In this document: one piece after another, positions 32,960 to 44,080 of the stretch
Layout of the letters: each line of letters starts with the position of its first letter
Numbering within the stretch: position 1 is the stretch's first letter
Source of the DNA: Lactarius indigo
Lineage: Eukaryota > Basidiomycota > Agaricomycetes > Russulales > Russulaceae
DNA length: 64,000 nt
Reading direction: 5' to 3'
Assembly (NCBI GenBank): GCA_025766275.1
Contig: JAFKAC010000140.1
Span: 1-64,000, forward strand
Position numbers and translations under genes: made by a program
Notes under the pieces: model-generated
Seen by the model: the letters and a program-made list of their open reading frames with translations, nothing else
What the model was told of the DNA's origin: nothing
Database searches by the model: none

Positions 32960-33576
32960 TGTTGATAAGTGACCCTTGCGCACTTAGCAGCTCGTACAGA
33001 CCGGACTTGCAGCATGGACTGCTTTAGATTAGATCAATTGAACTTGTAGATTACTTACATCTGATCTGTACAATCTAGTGCTGATCATTGCGTCATGTAT
33101 GACATCATGTACTATGACATCATGTAGAACACTCTGGACACTTCATTGTATTCTGTCCTTTGTTCTCCTTTAGTTCTTATCTTTATTATGATGTCACTAT
33201 GATATCATCCTTGTCTGGACTTTCCTTGTTCTTGCACGCCTTGTTCTCTTTACACACACTCCTTTGTCCTGTTGTAGAACAATGTGTCCCTTGTATTCTG
33301 TGACACTCTGTTACTTACCTTGTAGTTGTGTCACCCTCCTGTATAGTATAAGTAGTAGTGCTTGTACGCTCCTGGTCCACATCAGTTCCCTCACTGTTGT
33401 GTGCCAGGTATGTCTCTTCCTCTCAATTGTATTATCAGTTCCCTCACTGTTGTGTGCCAGACACTTCTTTACTTCACTTGCTTGACATCCCCCTCTGCTG
33501 CTAACCAGCTGCTACTAGTATCTCACCACAGACTCTTTGCCTCTGTGAGTACTGGTTATGTCTTTGCTGTTCATCA
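32960..33576 (+). repeat. LTR-A copy 9: solo LTR, TSD TGATG
   Basis: TGTTGATAAGTGACCC to CTGTTCATCA, 617 bp, with TGATG at 32955-32959 and 33577-33581. It shares the internal 25-bp direct duplication with the intact Copia LTRs. Its removal rejoins DPMGI with NLSKLFDESERD in the host gene. Confidence 0.92.
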
Positions 33577-34083
33577 TGATGCCCATGGGGTCAACTGTGG
33601 GACATGGATCCCACCTTGTCAAGTGTGCCAAGTAAAACAAAAACAAATGTCCACAGAGTTGGAGCAAATTGCTGGATCTTTCCTGCAAGTTGGTGCATGA
33701 AAGAAGACTCAACCTGTTCCACAGCAGTGGTGCTTGCATAAAAATGAAGCCCATGTTCTTTCTTTGTCAGTTCTTCAGCTTCTTTCCTCAATACTGCTTA
33801 TGTGGTCTGAAGAGCCCAAGCAGATACTGAAGCAGAAGTTGGTTGGGGTGTGATTGGTGAGGCAGGCACATATATTAATAGCTTTGTGTTCCAGTTGATC
33901 TTTGGCTGACTGTACTGCTTGATACCTTAGATCATTTATTTGAGAAGCAAGGACATCCTCTACTAGTGAGGGTATTGAGTACCCATGTTCTGAGAGGTGA
34001 TGAAGAATGGTAATGAGTTCAGGGCATATGTATATGGTGCATAGAGTCCACAGGTTGGGACTTCCAAGGGACTTCATGCATTC

Positions 34084-35178
34084 ACAGATTTGGATGTATG
34101 TACATTAATTAACAATTCCTGATGTAGATACTCATGTCTCAATAATAAAACAGTGGACATGGTGATGAAGGATCTTGATGTGTCACACCCCAGAAGATGC
34201 TGAGACAAATGTCCCCAGTCAGTCCCAAGCATAACAAGACATGAAGTTTGGATATGATAGGAAGGTGGCATTGAGGGAGGCAAAGGTCTGTTTCCCCTCC
34301 CTTTTCATCATGTGAGTTAATACTGACTCAGATGCATTGGGCCCACCTATTAGATTACCCTAGGGTGGAATTGGATCCCCAATGTGTTGGACATTGGTGT
34401 CCTGGGTGACAACACTGACTTCATTTATTGTATTCAGGTTCATGGAATCTTCCACTGATGTGTGGCTTTCATTGAAACCCTCTGGTGGCTGAGTCTTCAG
34501 GAGTCACTGTGACTTGTGGCAGGTGCATGGTGCTATTGGCAATGAGAAAAAGGAATGAGAATGAGAATGAGTGGAATATAAATGTGAGTATGGCACAAAA
34601 TGACAGGAATTTGGATGAGGTTTTGGCTTGGAGGTATGTACTGTATTTATACTGACAATCCAGGTGTGCTGATCAAAAGGTCCCCAGCACATGTTGACAC
34701 ACCATTCTCCCCCTCCCCTCTAACTTGAGTGTACCCATGATCCAATCCTCTGGTTGTGATAGGGCTTCACACATTGTGGACTCTCTCACCACCTCAGTCA
34801 GACCCAATGCTATGGCTGCCAGAATTTGCATCTGTCACTGCAAACTCAAATGGTGGTGATTCAACTAGCACAAGTGGTGTCTTTATTGGCACCAAATGCA
34901 GGCCCCAAGTCACCACACACAGCAAATGGGCCTATTGGAGACAAGTCTAATTGGGGAGACAAAAGTGGTACAACTGGTGGATTCAGCTCTGGGTCATTGT
35001 CACAACACAGTGACAGTGCTAATGGAGGTAAGTGTGTGGCATACAATATGGCACCCCATTAATCATTAATCCTCTTGGGACAATAACTTCAACCCTCTGG
35101 TCACCCCAGAACCTGCACCTTTCAGTGGGTCTCCATGCTAATTGCCACCCCCAGAAGATATACAACCCTTAATTCCTG
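34084..35178. other. Unassigned sequence between two transposon genes
   Basis: The left part is upstream of the DUF6589-like gene and the right part leads into the Plavaka-type gene. The plus strand between about 34740 and 35080 could be its N-terminal exon, but no domain is visible. Confidence 0.35.
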
Positions 35179-36062
35179 ATGCACACAATCTCAGTGTGGG
35201 CCCCCTTTCAGTCCCAATGTGACTGGGAGTTTGCATGCTGGGCAAAGATGTGCAGGGTGATGGCTTCAGCTGTGACAGCACTACTTGCAATCCCTGAGGT
35301 ATGGGGGTATTTTTTCCCCCTTGGCTTCACTGACATATCATTCTGGAAGCTCATCAACAAGCTCAGGCTATCATACTGAACAAGCACAGAGCTAAACAGC
35401 CTCATCAACAAGGCTTTACCTGGGTGCCCCTCCTTCTGCTGTGAAGATCTGGTCATTGGAGATGAAGACCTTCAATTTCACTATTCCAGTGTAGTTCCAT
35501 GTATCCAGACCCTTTTTGGTAATCCAGAGTTTGTGCACAAACATGTCTTTGCCCAAGAGAGGCACTATGTGGATGCTGAACAAATGTGCCATAGGTGATT
35601 GGTGGTGGTCCATACAGGTAGGTGTGTAACTATTTCATCATTTGAATTCAACTACTTACAGACAATGCACTAGATGTTACTTAAAGTATGCAATTCCACT
35701 TATCATTTCCTCTGACAAAATTAAGCTAACACAGTTCCTGGATAAGATGGCATATCCAATTTATATAGGGATTGGTAACATACCAAAGAGCACTCACTAA
35801 CCTCTTTCATTCATGCATGGCAAAGGTGCTTGGCCTGATCAATGCTTACAGTGAAACAGGTCTAGCCATGCTGGGTGGTGATGGCATTTGCACTACTGTC
35901 ATCCCATTTGTGCCACTTTCACTAGTGATTACCTGGAACAGGTACTGGTTACATGCACCTACACTAAGCAGTGCCCAAAGTGTCTTGTTCCAGCTAACCA
36001 GCTTGGTAATTATGATAGCTTTCCCACTTGGAACCATTTGGGTGTGATTGACACTTACCTCC

Positions 36063-36610
36063 TGATGAACAGCATACATGGATAACATACTCACAGTGAC
36101 AAGAGGAGACTGTGGTGAGATATGTGGGTAGGCTGGAAGCAGAGGTGTACAGGGAAGTTGCAGTGAAGCAAAGAGTCTGGCACACAACAGAGTGAGAACT
36201 GATGTGGACCAGGGCATACAGAGTACTCTACTTATACTATACAGAGGTGTGACACTACTACAATGTGTGTAACATAGGGTTACAGAATACAAGGAGCATT
36301 GTTCTACATACAGGACAAAGGAGTGTGCTAAATGGAGAACAAGGCAAAGAGAACAAAAGAAAGTCTTTAGACAAGTATGATATCATAGTGACATCACAAT
36401 AAGGATAACACTGGAAGGAGATCAAGGAATGAAGTACAATGAAGAGTCTGGAGTAGTCCATATGATGTCATTGTACAGTGATGTCATAGAAGTCCTAGAT
36501 TGTACAGATCAAATCAAATCTACAAAAGTCCAATATATCTAATCTATAGCAGTCCATGTCTGCAAGTTTTTTGAGCTGCTAAGTAAGTGTGCACAGGTCA
36601 CTTATCAACA
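36063..36610 (-). repeat. LTR-A copy 10: solo LTR in Plavaka gene, reversed; TSD CCTCC
   Basis: TGATGAACAGC to CACTTATCAACA, 548 bp, with CCTCC at 36058-36062 and 36611-36615. It interrupts the transposase between DTYLL and ASEDIC. Confidence 0.92.
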
Positions 36611-36776
36611 CCTCCTGGCCAGTGAAGACATCTGCTGATTCTATGCCACCTGTTGTGAGGCTGGACTGAAGTCCATTTTCTGTCCATTTTGGAGTGTACT
36701 TCCACTTGTTAACATTTTCATATCCATCACCCACGATGTGCTTTGCTTCACCAGCTTCTTCAAGGTGTTGTGAATC

Positions 36777-37877
36777 TTGCCACCCCCTACCTTGTTCTGA
36801 GGAATGTCACATTTGTCAGACCCTGGGTTCAATCCTGGCAGGAGATGGACAAGGGCATCCACTACAACACTGCTCTCTGCTACCACCTTCCTTTCCTGCC
36901 CTGCACCTCAACACCACCAAACACCTCTGGCCCACTTGGCCATCCCCTCACTGCTAGCAACCTAGGCTCTGTCACATGCACCAATGACATCCCACACCAC
37001 CAACTATCACCACTCTCTCATTTGCCATCCCCAGGCTCTGCTGGTTAGCCATCGGCATCCCTTGCTCCCACCCTTGACTACAACCCTGTTCCATCTCTGA
37101 TTCCTCTCCAACAATCCCACACCACCCCCAATTCAATCTCTGCCACTCACTGTCTCTCTCTAACTCACTGTTGTGCCCTTAGGTTGCAAGTCTGCTCAAT
37201 TTGGTGCAAAAAGGCCAGGTCCCTGTAGATGGTTGCAACACCAACCTGTGACACTGGGTTGGGCCCCAGGAAGTCCTAACAAATAAGGCAGGTGACTGTG
37301 GTTGCAATCCCATGTACCAAGGTGAGAAAAGGAAGGCCTTCAGTCAGTGTGCCTGGGAAGGTGCCAAGGGGTTGGAAGGCGATGACAGTGTGGGAGGTAG
37401 GGATGAGGACTGGATGACATAACACACAGATGGACTGGGAGACTACACCTGGGACCTGCCATGTCCCCAATTACCTACTCACTGAACCTGACTGGGCTTC
37501 CTCTGGGAGGTACCCTTAGGGTGGGGTTTAAATCCCCCAACCCTACAACCCATGGACCACAGGACTTCAGACCTTGAACTCTCATAATCTATGATGCACG
37601 CTGTCTACTTACCCTCATCTTGGTCCCTTTACACACCCCAATATGGCTTATGGTTGGCTATATGGAATTTAGAAGGCTTGCCCTTCATACCATGATTACA
37701 ATAGGAAGCAGCCTTTAGGCAGATAAGCATGCCTGGAATAGTTGATTAAGAGTTGAGGGGTTAAGTAATATACCAAGTTTTCCTACAGAGTAGTAGCTGT
37801 ACCACTAAATAGGACCAGATTTGTAGTAACCACTGACCTGGAATACAAATTAATTTGAAAAAAAAAAAAACAAAAAA
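36777..37877 (+). mobile_element. A-tailed retroposon, 1.1 kb, 15-bp TSD
   Basis: The transposase sequence AAGGTGTTGTGAATC occurs at 36762-36776 and again at 37878-37892. The intervening segment ends in an A-run with one C (37858-37879). This is a target-site duplication plus A-tail, as left by LINE-type integration. A tRNA B-box-like GGTTCAATCC lies near 36826-36835, but no A box is evident, so a SINE origin is only possible. No RT or endonuclease domain is visible. It shares no obvious 3' end with the retroposon at 30851. Confidence 0.78.
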
Positions 37878-38404
37878 AAGGTGTTGTGAATCATCTCACC
37901 ACTTGGCTGATCACCATTTTCAGGGCAGCAGAAGTTGACACACATTGCAGGTCTTTGCCACCTAACCACCACATTTTGTTGTTAACTAGTGGCATAGCAA
38001 CCCTCTTACAAATTTCAGGAAAAGAGCATAAGGACATATGTTGATTCCTGTTTGGACTCATTATTGGCTTACCTCTTCCAGGCAGGCAACTCCCTTCACA
38101 TTTGATTAGAGCCATGTGTGCACTCCTCAACTTTGTGTATTTTGTGTAATACCTCTTGCATACAAGCAAGACACTCCAATGCCTCAAGGACTGCCTTGCT
38201 TGCTTTCATGAGAACAAGGAAGTCTTTGTTGACCTAGGTGTGGGTGAGCATTTGGATCTCCTGAAGATCCACAGCCTACTTCCCTACTGCTCCTCCATTT
38301 CCTTAATTGGCACAACTGATTATTACAACACAGAGCAGTCCGAGCACCTCCATATTGACTTTACAAAGGATGCATACTGTTCAACAAACCACAAAGGTAA
38401 ATAA

Positions 38405-39149
38405 ATATACTCAAATGACCACATGGCTGGAGAACTGTGAAAAGATACAGATGCACATGGCATTCATTGAATGGTGACAGCAGCACAATCCAACAAGCCC
38501 ACCAACACTGTTACAGTTTCACATTCAGACTCTTACTCACCAGTTATGACTTGGGTTTGTAAGTAGTAATTAGTCATGGACTTCTGCACCAGTCAGAGTT
38601 GCCACTAGTCCGCAAAGTGTTACATCCCATATAAGGAAGGTGCCAAGGAAGTCACATGACTGGATTCCAAAATGAGACTGTCACTCCAATTAGTGTTCAA
38701 ACTCAGATACAAACCTTCACTTATGTTTTAACTTAGTGTATGTTTAAAGAACAGCAATTTTATTATTATTATTAATAATCTACTTTACATTGATTTTCTC
38801 TAAGTCAATAGGAATGCGGGACAATGCCCGCCATTCGCGCGCAGCCCTGCCTGGGCCTCGCTTCGCTCCACTCACCATCACCCTTTCACACCCCCACCCT
38901 GATGCCCCCACCCTTCCATTTGTGTGTGGCTCTCCCACCTGGGTTGCACCCCGCCTTGCCTGCACACCATCCCCCTCCGATCGCTGCTCGCACTGCACCG
39001 CCACTCGTTCCATGTGCGTGCGTGCAGCCATCCCTCTTGCGCCCTGGGAATGCATGGGCGGGATGTGTGAAGCCGGGGGCGTCACCTGCACGCATGGAAC
39101 TGGGGGTGGGTGCACCAACCCTCCTGCGCCCCCATGAGGGCGATAGGCG
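38405..39149. other. Unassigned; AT-rich then abruptly GC-rich
   Basis: AT-rich up to about 38800, where TTATTATTATT appears, then GC-rich sequence with CCCACCC-type motifs that leads into the tandem array. The long open frames here arise from GC bias. Confidence 0.4.
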
Positions 39150-39930
39150 GGCATGGTGTAGCGCACGAGCCAGAGGGGGACTGGGGGTGGATGTGCAGTC
39201 CTTCCCCTTGCGTGCGTGGGCAGTGTGTGGTGTGGTGCGGTGCACATAGGGCTGTGCTGGCATCGCCTGTGCAGAGGGCACTGGTGGGCGCGCCGTCCCT
39301 CCCCTTGCATGCGCAGGCAGGGAGGGGCGGCGCGCATGGGGCTAGCCTGTTGTGGCCCGTGCACAGGGATTGGGTGGGCACACTGTCCCTCCTTTTGCGT
39401 GTGTGGGCAGGGAGGGGTGGGGCGCGTGCGGCTTGGCTGGGCTGGTGTCACCTGTGCTGAAGGTGCTGGGGTGGGCGTGCTGTCCCTCTTGCATGCGCGG
39501 GCAGAGAGGGGCGGCGCATGTGGGGGCTAGCCTGTTGTGGCCCATGCACAGGGATGGGGTGGGTGTGCCGTCCCTCCTTATGTGTGTGTGGGCAGGGAGG
39601 GATGGGGCACATGGGGGCTAGCCCGTTGTGGCCTGCGCACAGGGATGGGGTGGGCGCGCCGTCCCTCCTTTTGTGTGCGTGGGCAGGGAGGGGTGGGGCA
39701 CATGCAGCTTGGCCAGGCTGGTGTCACCCATGCTGAAGGTGCTGGGGTGGGTGCGCTGTCCCTCTTGCATGTGCAGGCAGAGAGGGGCGGCACGCGTGGG
39801 GGCCAGCCCATCGTGGCCCGCACACAGGGATGGGGTGGGCACACTGTCCCTCCTTTTGCGTGCATGGGCAGGGAGGGGTGGGGCACATGCAGCTAAGCCA
39901 TCGTGGCCTGTGCACTGGGACTGGGGTGGG
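39150..39930. repeat. GC-rich higher-order minisatellite (about 90-bp units in 276-bp super-repeats)
   Basis: The anchor GTCCCTC recurs at 39295, 39385, 39482, 39570, 39661, 39758 and 39845, with spacings of 90, 97, 88, 91, 97 and 87. Similarity repeats best at 275-276 bp, so three unit types form a higher-order repeat. A weaker unit begins near 39207. Each unit has a CCCTCC box followed by GGCAGGGAGGG or GGCAGAGAGGG, which can pair as a hairpin or fold as a G-rich structure. Confidence 0.85.
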
Positions 39931-40386
39931 CGCATGATGAGGGGGATGCAGGGAGGGCGTGGGGAGACCTGGACAGTGGGGGTTGTAAGTGAGGGGTTTG
40001 CGGATATGGTGGGGGTGGGCTTACCTACGGTACATCCTGTCTGTGTGAAAAGGATGGAGTGGGGATGTGTGGAGTGGGGATGTAGGAGGGAGGAGGGGGG
40101 GAGAGAGAGGAAGGACGGCAAAATGAGTGGTGGCGTCATTGTCAGTGGAACCAAACACAGTGTCTGTTGTTGATTGGATTCCAAAATTAGGCACGCTTAA
40201 TTAGTGTTCGTACTATTCGCTAAGCCAGCCGTATTATCGGACCACTTCACTAATGTGTGGGCCTTTTCCATCGAGTCACACAGGCAAATACAAGTGCTTC
40301 ACACCAGTAAAGAGAGTGGAAATAAATATGGTGTATATCTGGTGCACTGGGATAGTACAGTGCTAATTCTAAGGACTCCTATTGAG

Positions 40387-41582
40387 ATGACAACACTACC
40401 TCCTTTCCACTTATCTATTGCCTCAGCAGGAGCTGCTGCACCAGCCACTCAGGCTGACCTAAGTCAGGTGCTGGACTTTGGTCATTCTTGGCCTGCCATG
40501 GGGAGCTTTGAATATGACAAAGAGACTGGCGGCTATGACCTATCTTGGGAATCACTTGCCAAGTTTGACGCTTGGTGACAGGAACAGCAGAGGTTAGACT
40601 CGATCAATCTGACACTTGCAAATACTGAATGTGGCATACGTCACTTCACTTGGAGATGCATTTACCGGTGTTCATGCCAAGGATCAGGGGGCATCAAACC
40701 TTATGAGAAAAAATACCCGGACCGGATCTGGACACTCGGCCCCAAACAGATTGGGTGTCCATGCAGAGTCGACCTCAAGGGCTACCCCGGGACACATGTA
40801 ATTTTGGGGCACTACATCAGGACTCATGACCATGCTATAGGGCTCAAAAATCTTATCTACACTTGACTCAGCAAAAGCACAAAAGGGAGAGTGAGGGAAT
40901 TCTTGGAGCAGGGGGTGGAGCGCCGAGCCATTGTATGTAATGGCCGCATTTTTGCATGCATTAGCTAACATGCACTAGCTCCGGTCTATTCATGCTTCCA
41001 CATCTGACACCGATTGTGATATGTATTTGGGAATGAATGACATCAATCATATTGCCACAAAGCTGGAACAGGACACAACCCAGAAACACACCAAAGATGA
41101 AATATCCATCAAAATTTGGCTCCATACCGATATGAAGGAGCAGGGGGCAAAGTCCTTCTGCAAAGACAGGCAAGATCCACCCCCTCATGGATCAAGACTA
41201 GCACAAGATCTATTCATATTGGTGATCCAAACTGAGTTTCAATCGGACGCTTTCCAGCGCCTTGGCAGTGGCATTCTGGGCATTGATGCCACACACAACA
41301 CTACCTGCTATTCTGGGGTTATGCTAATCACAATTATGGCCAGGGACCATTGGGGGCATGGTAAGTGCAAATGATGATTTGGGCGACTTCACTCATTGCA
41401 TATCAGGAGTACCGGTAGCCTGGATGCTGTCATCAAATATACAGTTTGACACAATTGCTTATTTCCTCAATTTAGTCCGATCTTGGAATCCTGCGATCCA
41501 ACCATCTTTTTTTATGACAGATTGCAACCAGGCCCAGATCGCGGCACTGGAAGCAGTCACTGTGGGCATTGTCCAATGTTAA
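40387..41582 (+). pseudogene. MULE-2: Mutator-like transposase with FAR1-type finger, truncated
   Basis: Same family as MULE-1. N-terminal YDKETGGYDLSWESLAKFDAW, then finger ligands in WRCIYRCSCQG, CPCRVDLKGYPGTHVILGHY and THDHAIG. After an intron (donor GTATGT near 40932) comes the segment with PPPHGSRLAQDLFILVIQTEF and the catalytic IDATHNTTCYSG; a second intron (GTAAGT near 41361) follows WGHG, then VPVAWMLSSN and MTDCNQAQIAAL. A TGA after KFDAW and a stop in NLIYT break it, and the C-terminal third is absent. The intron positions equal those of MULE-1. Confidence 0.8.
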
Positions 41583-42089
41583 GTAGATTTTTATGTTAAA
41601 TTTATGAGAAGGATGTTCCAAAAATGTGTAAAATGTCACCTTGTAATACATTGTGAACTCATTTATGATGCACTCTATGATAAAGAAAGAGTTGTGCCAC
41701 CAGATACATTGGGATTATATTTACAATATGATTGCCTATAAAATTTCAATGTGATTCGCAAATTCATTGTCAATGAATTTGTGTCATTTATCCCGATGAT
41801 ATAGCAGTACATATTCCTGATATAATCCCTATATATCCTCAGATTTCATCAAGAAGATATTCGGCGCGACATCCGATGTCGGAACGTCGTAAGTCAACGA
41901 CACAAGACATTAAGACTCAAGACATCAAAATCTCAAAACAACTCATAATATTCGGCGACATCAGAATGTCTCGACTCAATGTCTCGAGACATGAATTTTC
42001 CGAATCATCACTCACAACCGACCCGCGTAGACAAGTAATACAAGATTGCAAAATTTAGGCTCACAAAGTGAACAATCCAACTACTGTAC
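41583..42089. other. Palindrome-rich AT sequence after MULE-2
   Basis: No gene. Between 41860 and 42010 the motif GACAT/ATGTC recurs in palindromic form, for example CGACATCCGATGTCG and the perfect palindrome ATGTCTCGAGACAT near 41977-41990. These could be the end of a transposon. Confidence 0.45.
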
Positions 42090-43400
42090 AGTGTACCTAC
42101 AGAGTAGTATCGGTAAAGAGATGGATGTAACACTTACACGCCACAGGCTGTCCACCCCCCCTGCCACCTTACCACATGCCCAACACCTCCAAGCGGTGCC
42201 AGTATAGGTTTGACCCCCCTCTTGTGACGGCGAGTACTCGCGGTTGCTCACTATGGGCCAGTAGGACTGGCCACAATGGTATCGACCCAGCAATGCGCGC
42301 GCCGGTGCCAAAGGCATCCGAACGCGGCTCACCCCACTACGACTCCGTGACGGCGGTAGGAGGAGGGCGGCCTAAGGTCGTCAGAGGGAGAGGGTGGAGG
42401 AAGAGGCATGGAACAGCGTTCCAGGGGCCTCCAGCCCGGAGACCAGGACTGTCTGTAGAAGTAACTAGAGAAGTCAGGATGTAGTAATAGGGCACGGAAA
42501 GGAGGCGACGGTACTCACCTCGACGACGACGACAGAGAGAGAGTATATCGAGCGTCGCTCCACGGCCAGGACTTGACAGACGACAGGCTCGCCACTCCCG
42601 TCCTGCCCCGCCTTCCTCTTCTCCGACCGACACCTGGTGCCAAGTCAGGATTGACTGTCAACAGACGGTGAGTACTAATGGTCGCCCACTAGAGGCAGCA
42701 GGACCGGCCACAATGATATCGACTCAGCAACGCGTGCGCTGGTGCCAAAGGCATCCGAACGCGGCTCACCCCACTACGACTCCACGACAGCGGTAGGACG
42801 AGGGCAGCCTAAGGTCGTCAGAGGGCGACGGCGGAGGGAAAGTCCTGGAGTAGCAATCCAAGGACATTCAACCTAGAGAGTTGCGAATTTGACCGGGTTT
42901 GATCTGGAAGAAAGGGTGACCCATAGACATCGAGAAAAGAGAGAGAGAAAACTCACTTGGAAAGGTATACAGAGCGTTGCCACTGAAAACGAAGCGAGGC
43001 AGGCCAACGAAAATGAAAGTCTACGACGTGGGTCAAACCGAATCATAAGTGCCACCAGGCAGGGGGGAAGCATGAGTACTCCTACCAAGACAACCAGGCG
43101 GCACGCCAAGGTCGCTCGTGAAGGGTGTCATGAAGAAGGGATGAGAATAAAAAACGGGAAGAGCTTGGAGAACTTGGGAATTGAGGACACCAAGCAAGAG
43201 GAAGGAAAGGGGGGGGGGGCAACGAATGCTCCCTCCGAGGCAACCTTGACAGCACGTTAAGGTTTCCCGTGAGGGGCGGGGTGTGGAAAGAGGGTGCATG
43301 ACTCTGAGAGCTTGAAACTTGAGGATTGTCGTGGTAGAGGAGATCAGACCAGAGTCAGAGCTGGTGTGAAGAAAAGCGGCTAAGGACAGTGTGTCTGTGG
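42090..43400. repeat. R element copy W (left part missing)
   Basis: Contains about 1.5 of the ~437-bp units (anchor GTGCCAAGTCAGGATTGAC at 42637) followed by the right module (CTCACTTGGAAAGGTATAC, ACGACGTGGGTCA, and two ~140-bp tandem units with CACGCCAAGGTCGCTCGTGA). The left module seen in copies X, Y and Z is absent or too diverged to recognise, apart from the TACACGCCACAGG junction near 42137. Confidence 0.75.
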
Positions 43401-43507
43401 ACACTGGTTCTGACTCCACACTCTAGCCGAGCTGACGGCCATTTAAATTTGCGGGCAAAACTCATAAAGGCTTCACCCTCACCCTCATCTCAGTCATAAC
43501 GTCCAGT

Positions 43508-44080
43508 ATGCCACGCCCAAAAGGACGCCTACTAGGTGTTACTGTGCGCCGTCCCGAGTTATGTCCACAGCTTCGCTTGATGAGCACTGCTTGTCATCGA
43601 TCACCCACTCCGGAGACAAAGAAGCGGAAGAATCCAGTTTGGGTGCCCGAGGATGGGGGCATCAGCAAAGAGATTAGCTGGCTTCAGGATGATATTGCAG
43701 CCAATCCATGTCCGGAGTCGACACGATCCCGACAAGAGCCTGCCATGAGTCACTACCATGGGGCTCCATCCAAACCTCAACCCGAACCTAAAGAGAAGAG
43801 GCGCCACTCCCGCCGGAGCCGGAAGAAGGCTAAGAGAAAGGCGCTAACAGGGTCACAGGAGGATTCCGCCCGCCCCAAGGCCCTGATCGAGCCCAAGGAT
43901 CCCACCCCTCCGAGGAAGAAGGCTAAGGTGCTGACAGAGTCACAGGAGGGGCCCGCCTCCCTGATCGAGCCCAAGGTTCCCGCCTCCCCGATTGAGCCCG
44001 AGGTTCCCACCCTTCCGAGATCTGAAGTCACTCCCTCCCGGATGCAGCTTGAGGTCATAGACCTCACCGGGGAAGACTAA
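43508..44080 (+). CDS. Small basic protein ending in a SUMO-interacting-type motif, 190 aa
   Basis: Single open frame from ATG 43508 to TAA 44080. An AT-rich ATTTAAATTT at 43441 could serve as a TATA element. The N-terminal half is moderately basic with KKRKNPVWVPEDGG; the middle is strongly basic (EKRRHSRRSRKKAKRK), as in a nuclear localisation signal. An internal repeat of SQE/PxALIEPK-type segments follows (residues about 115-165), and the protein ends EVIDLTGED, a typical hydrophobic SIM core with acidic flank. I do not recognise a family. Partial repeat of the Pro/Lys segments suggests low-constraint sequence. It lies directly after R copy W, and whether it is host gene or R-derived is open. 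Confidence 0.55.
   Translation: MPRPKGRLLGVTVRRPELCPQLRLMSTACHRSPTPETKKRKNPVWVPEDGGISKEISWLQDDIAANPCPESTRSRQEPAMSHYHGAPSKPQPEPKEKRRHSRRSRKKAKRKALTGSQEDSARPKALIEPKDPTPPRKKAKVLTESQEGPASLIEPKVPASPIEPEVPTLPRSEVTPSRMQLEVIDLTGED

Larger units (their letters stand above)
30467..34083 (-). pseudogene. DUF6589-like gene (repetitive fungal family), disrupted by two insertions
   Basis: Read from 34083 downwards: helical N-terminal blocks (ELITILHHLSEHGYSIPSLV, then HFYASTTAVEQVESSF and FAPTLWTFVF), an acidic linker interrupted by LTR-A copy 9, then IFVHSANVPQHVIEVLAHAG, VTIAYGNFDINF, SATAIPLVGVDD, SSVDGNIEVMENLLQQ, FVIFVHGDLLTKEH, GDIGYVEASFLPWIYIF, and after the second insert HNYASMLARFMKNLH, FCPVDWLVEWNNLYTKV and SGPNNTIEYIY. 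This order matches what I know of the DUF6589 family, a multicopy agaricomycete family of unknown function that I take to be transposon-derived (inference). Stops and shifts show it is not functional. Confidence 0.68.
35179..38404 (+). pseudogene. Plavaka-type (CACTA superfamily) transposase, disrupted
   Basis: Blocks appear in the usual Plavaka order: WAPFQSQCDWEFACWAKM (35190-35250), CCEDLVIGDED and HYVDAEQM, ISSDK in the 35700 region, YCHPICATFTSDYLEQVLVT and CPKCLVPANQLG (35890-36010), then after LTR-A copy 10 FYATCCEAGLKSIF, ITHDVLHQLLQGVVN, and after the A-tailed insert NHLTTWLITIFRAAEVD, HCRSLPPNHHI, ISGKEHKDIC, FHENKEVFVDLG and TDYYNTEQSEHLHIDF. The last block (NTE..E.LHIDFTK) is diagnostic. 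A TGA after KDIC replaces Arg, and TAA after FV replaces Gln; several frameshifts occur. Upstream and terminal repeats were not found. Confidence 0.77.

Noticed and set aside
37510..37525. Second tRNA B-box-like sequence in the 1.1-kb retroposon
   Set aside because: GGTTTAAATCC is a poor match and no A box or clover-leaf can be drawn.
38780..40184. Overlapping long open frames on both strands
   Set aside because: They follow from GC-rich tandem repeats with few stops. The translations are low-complexity and repeat with the DNA period.
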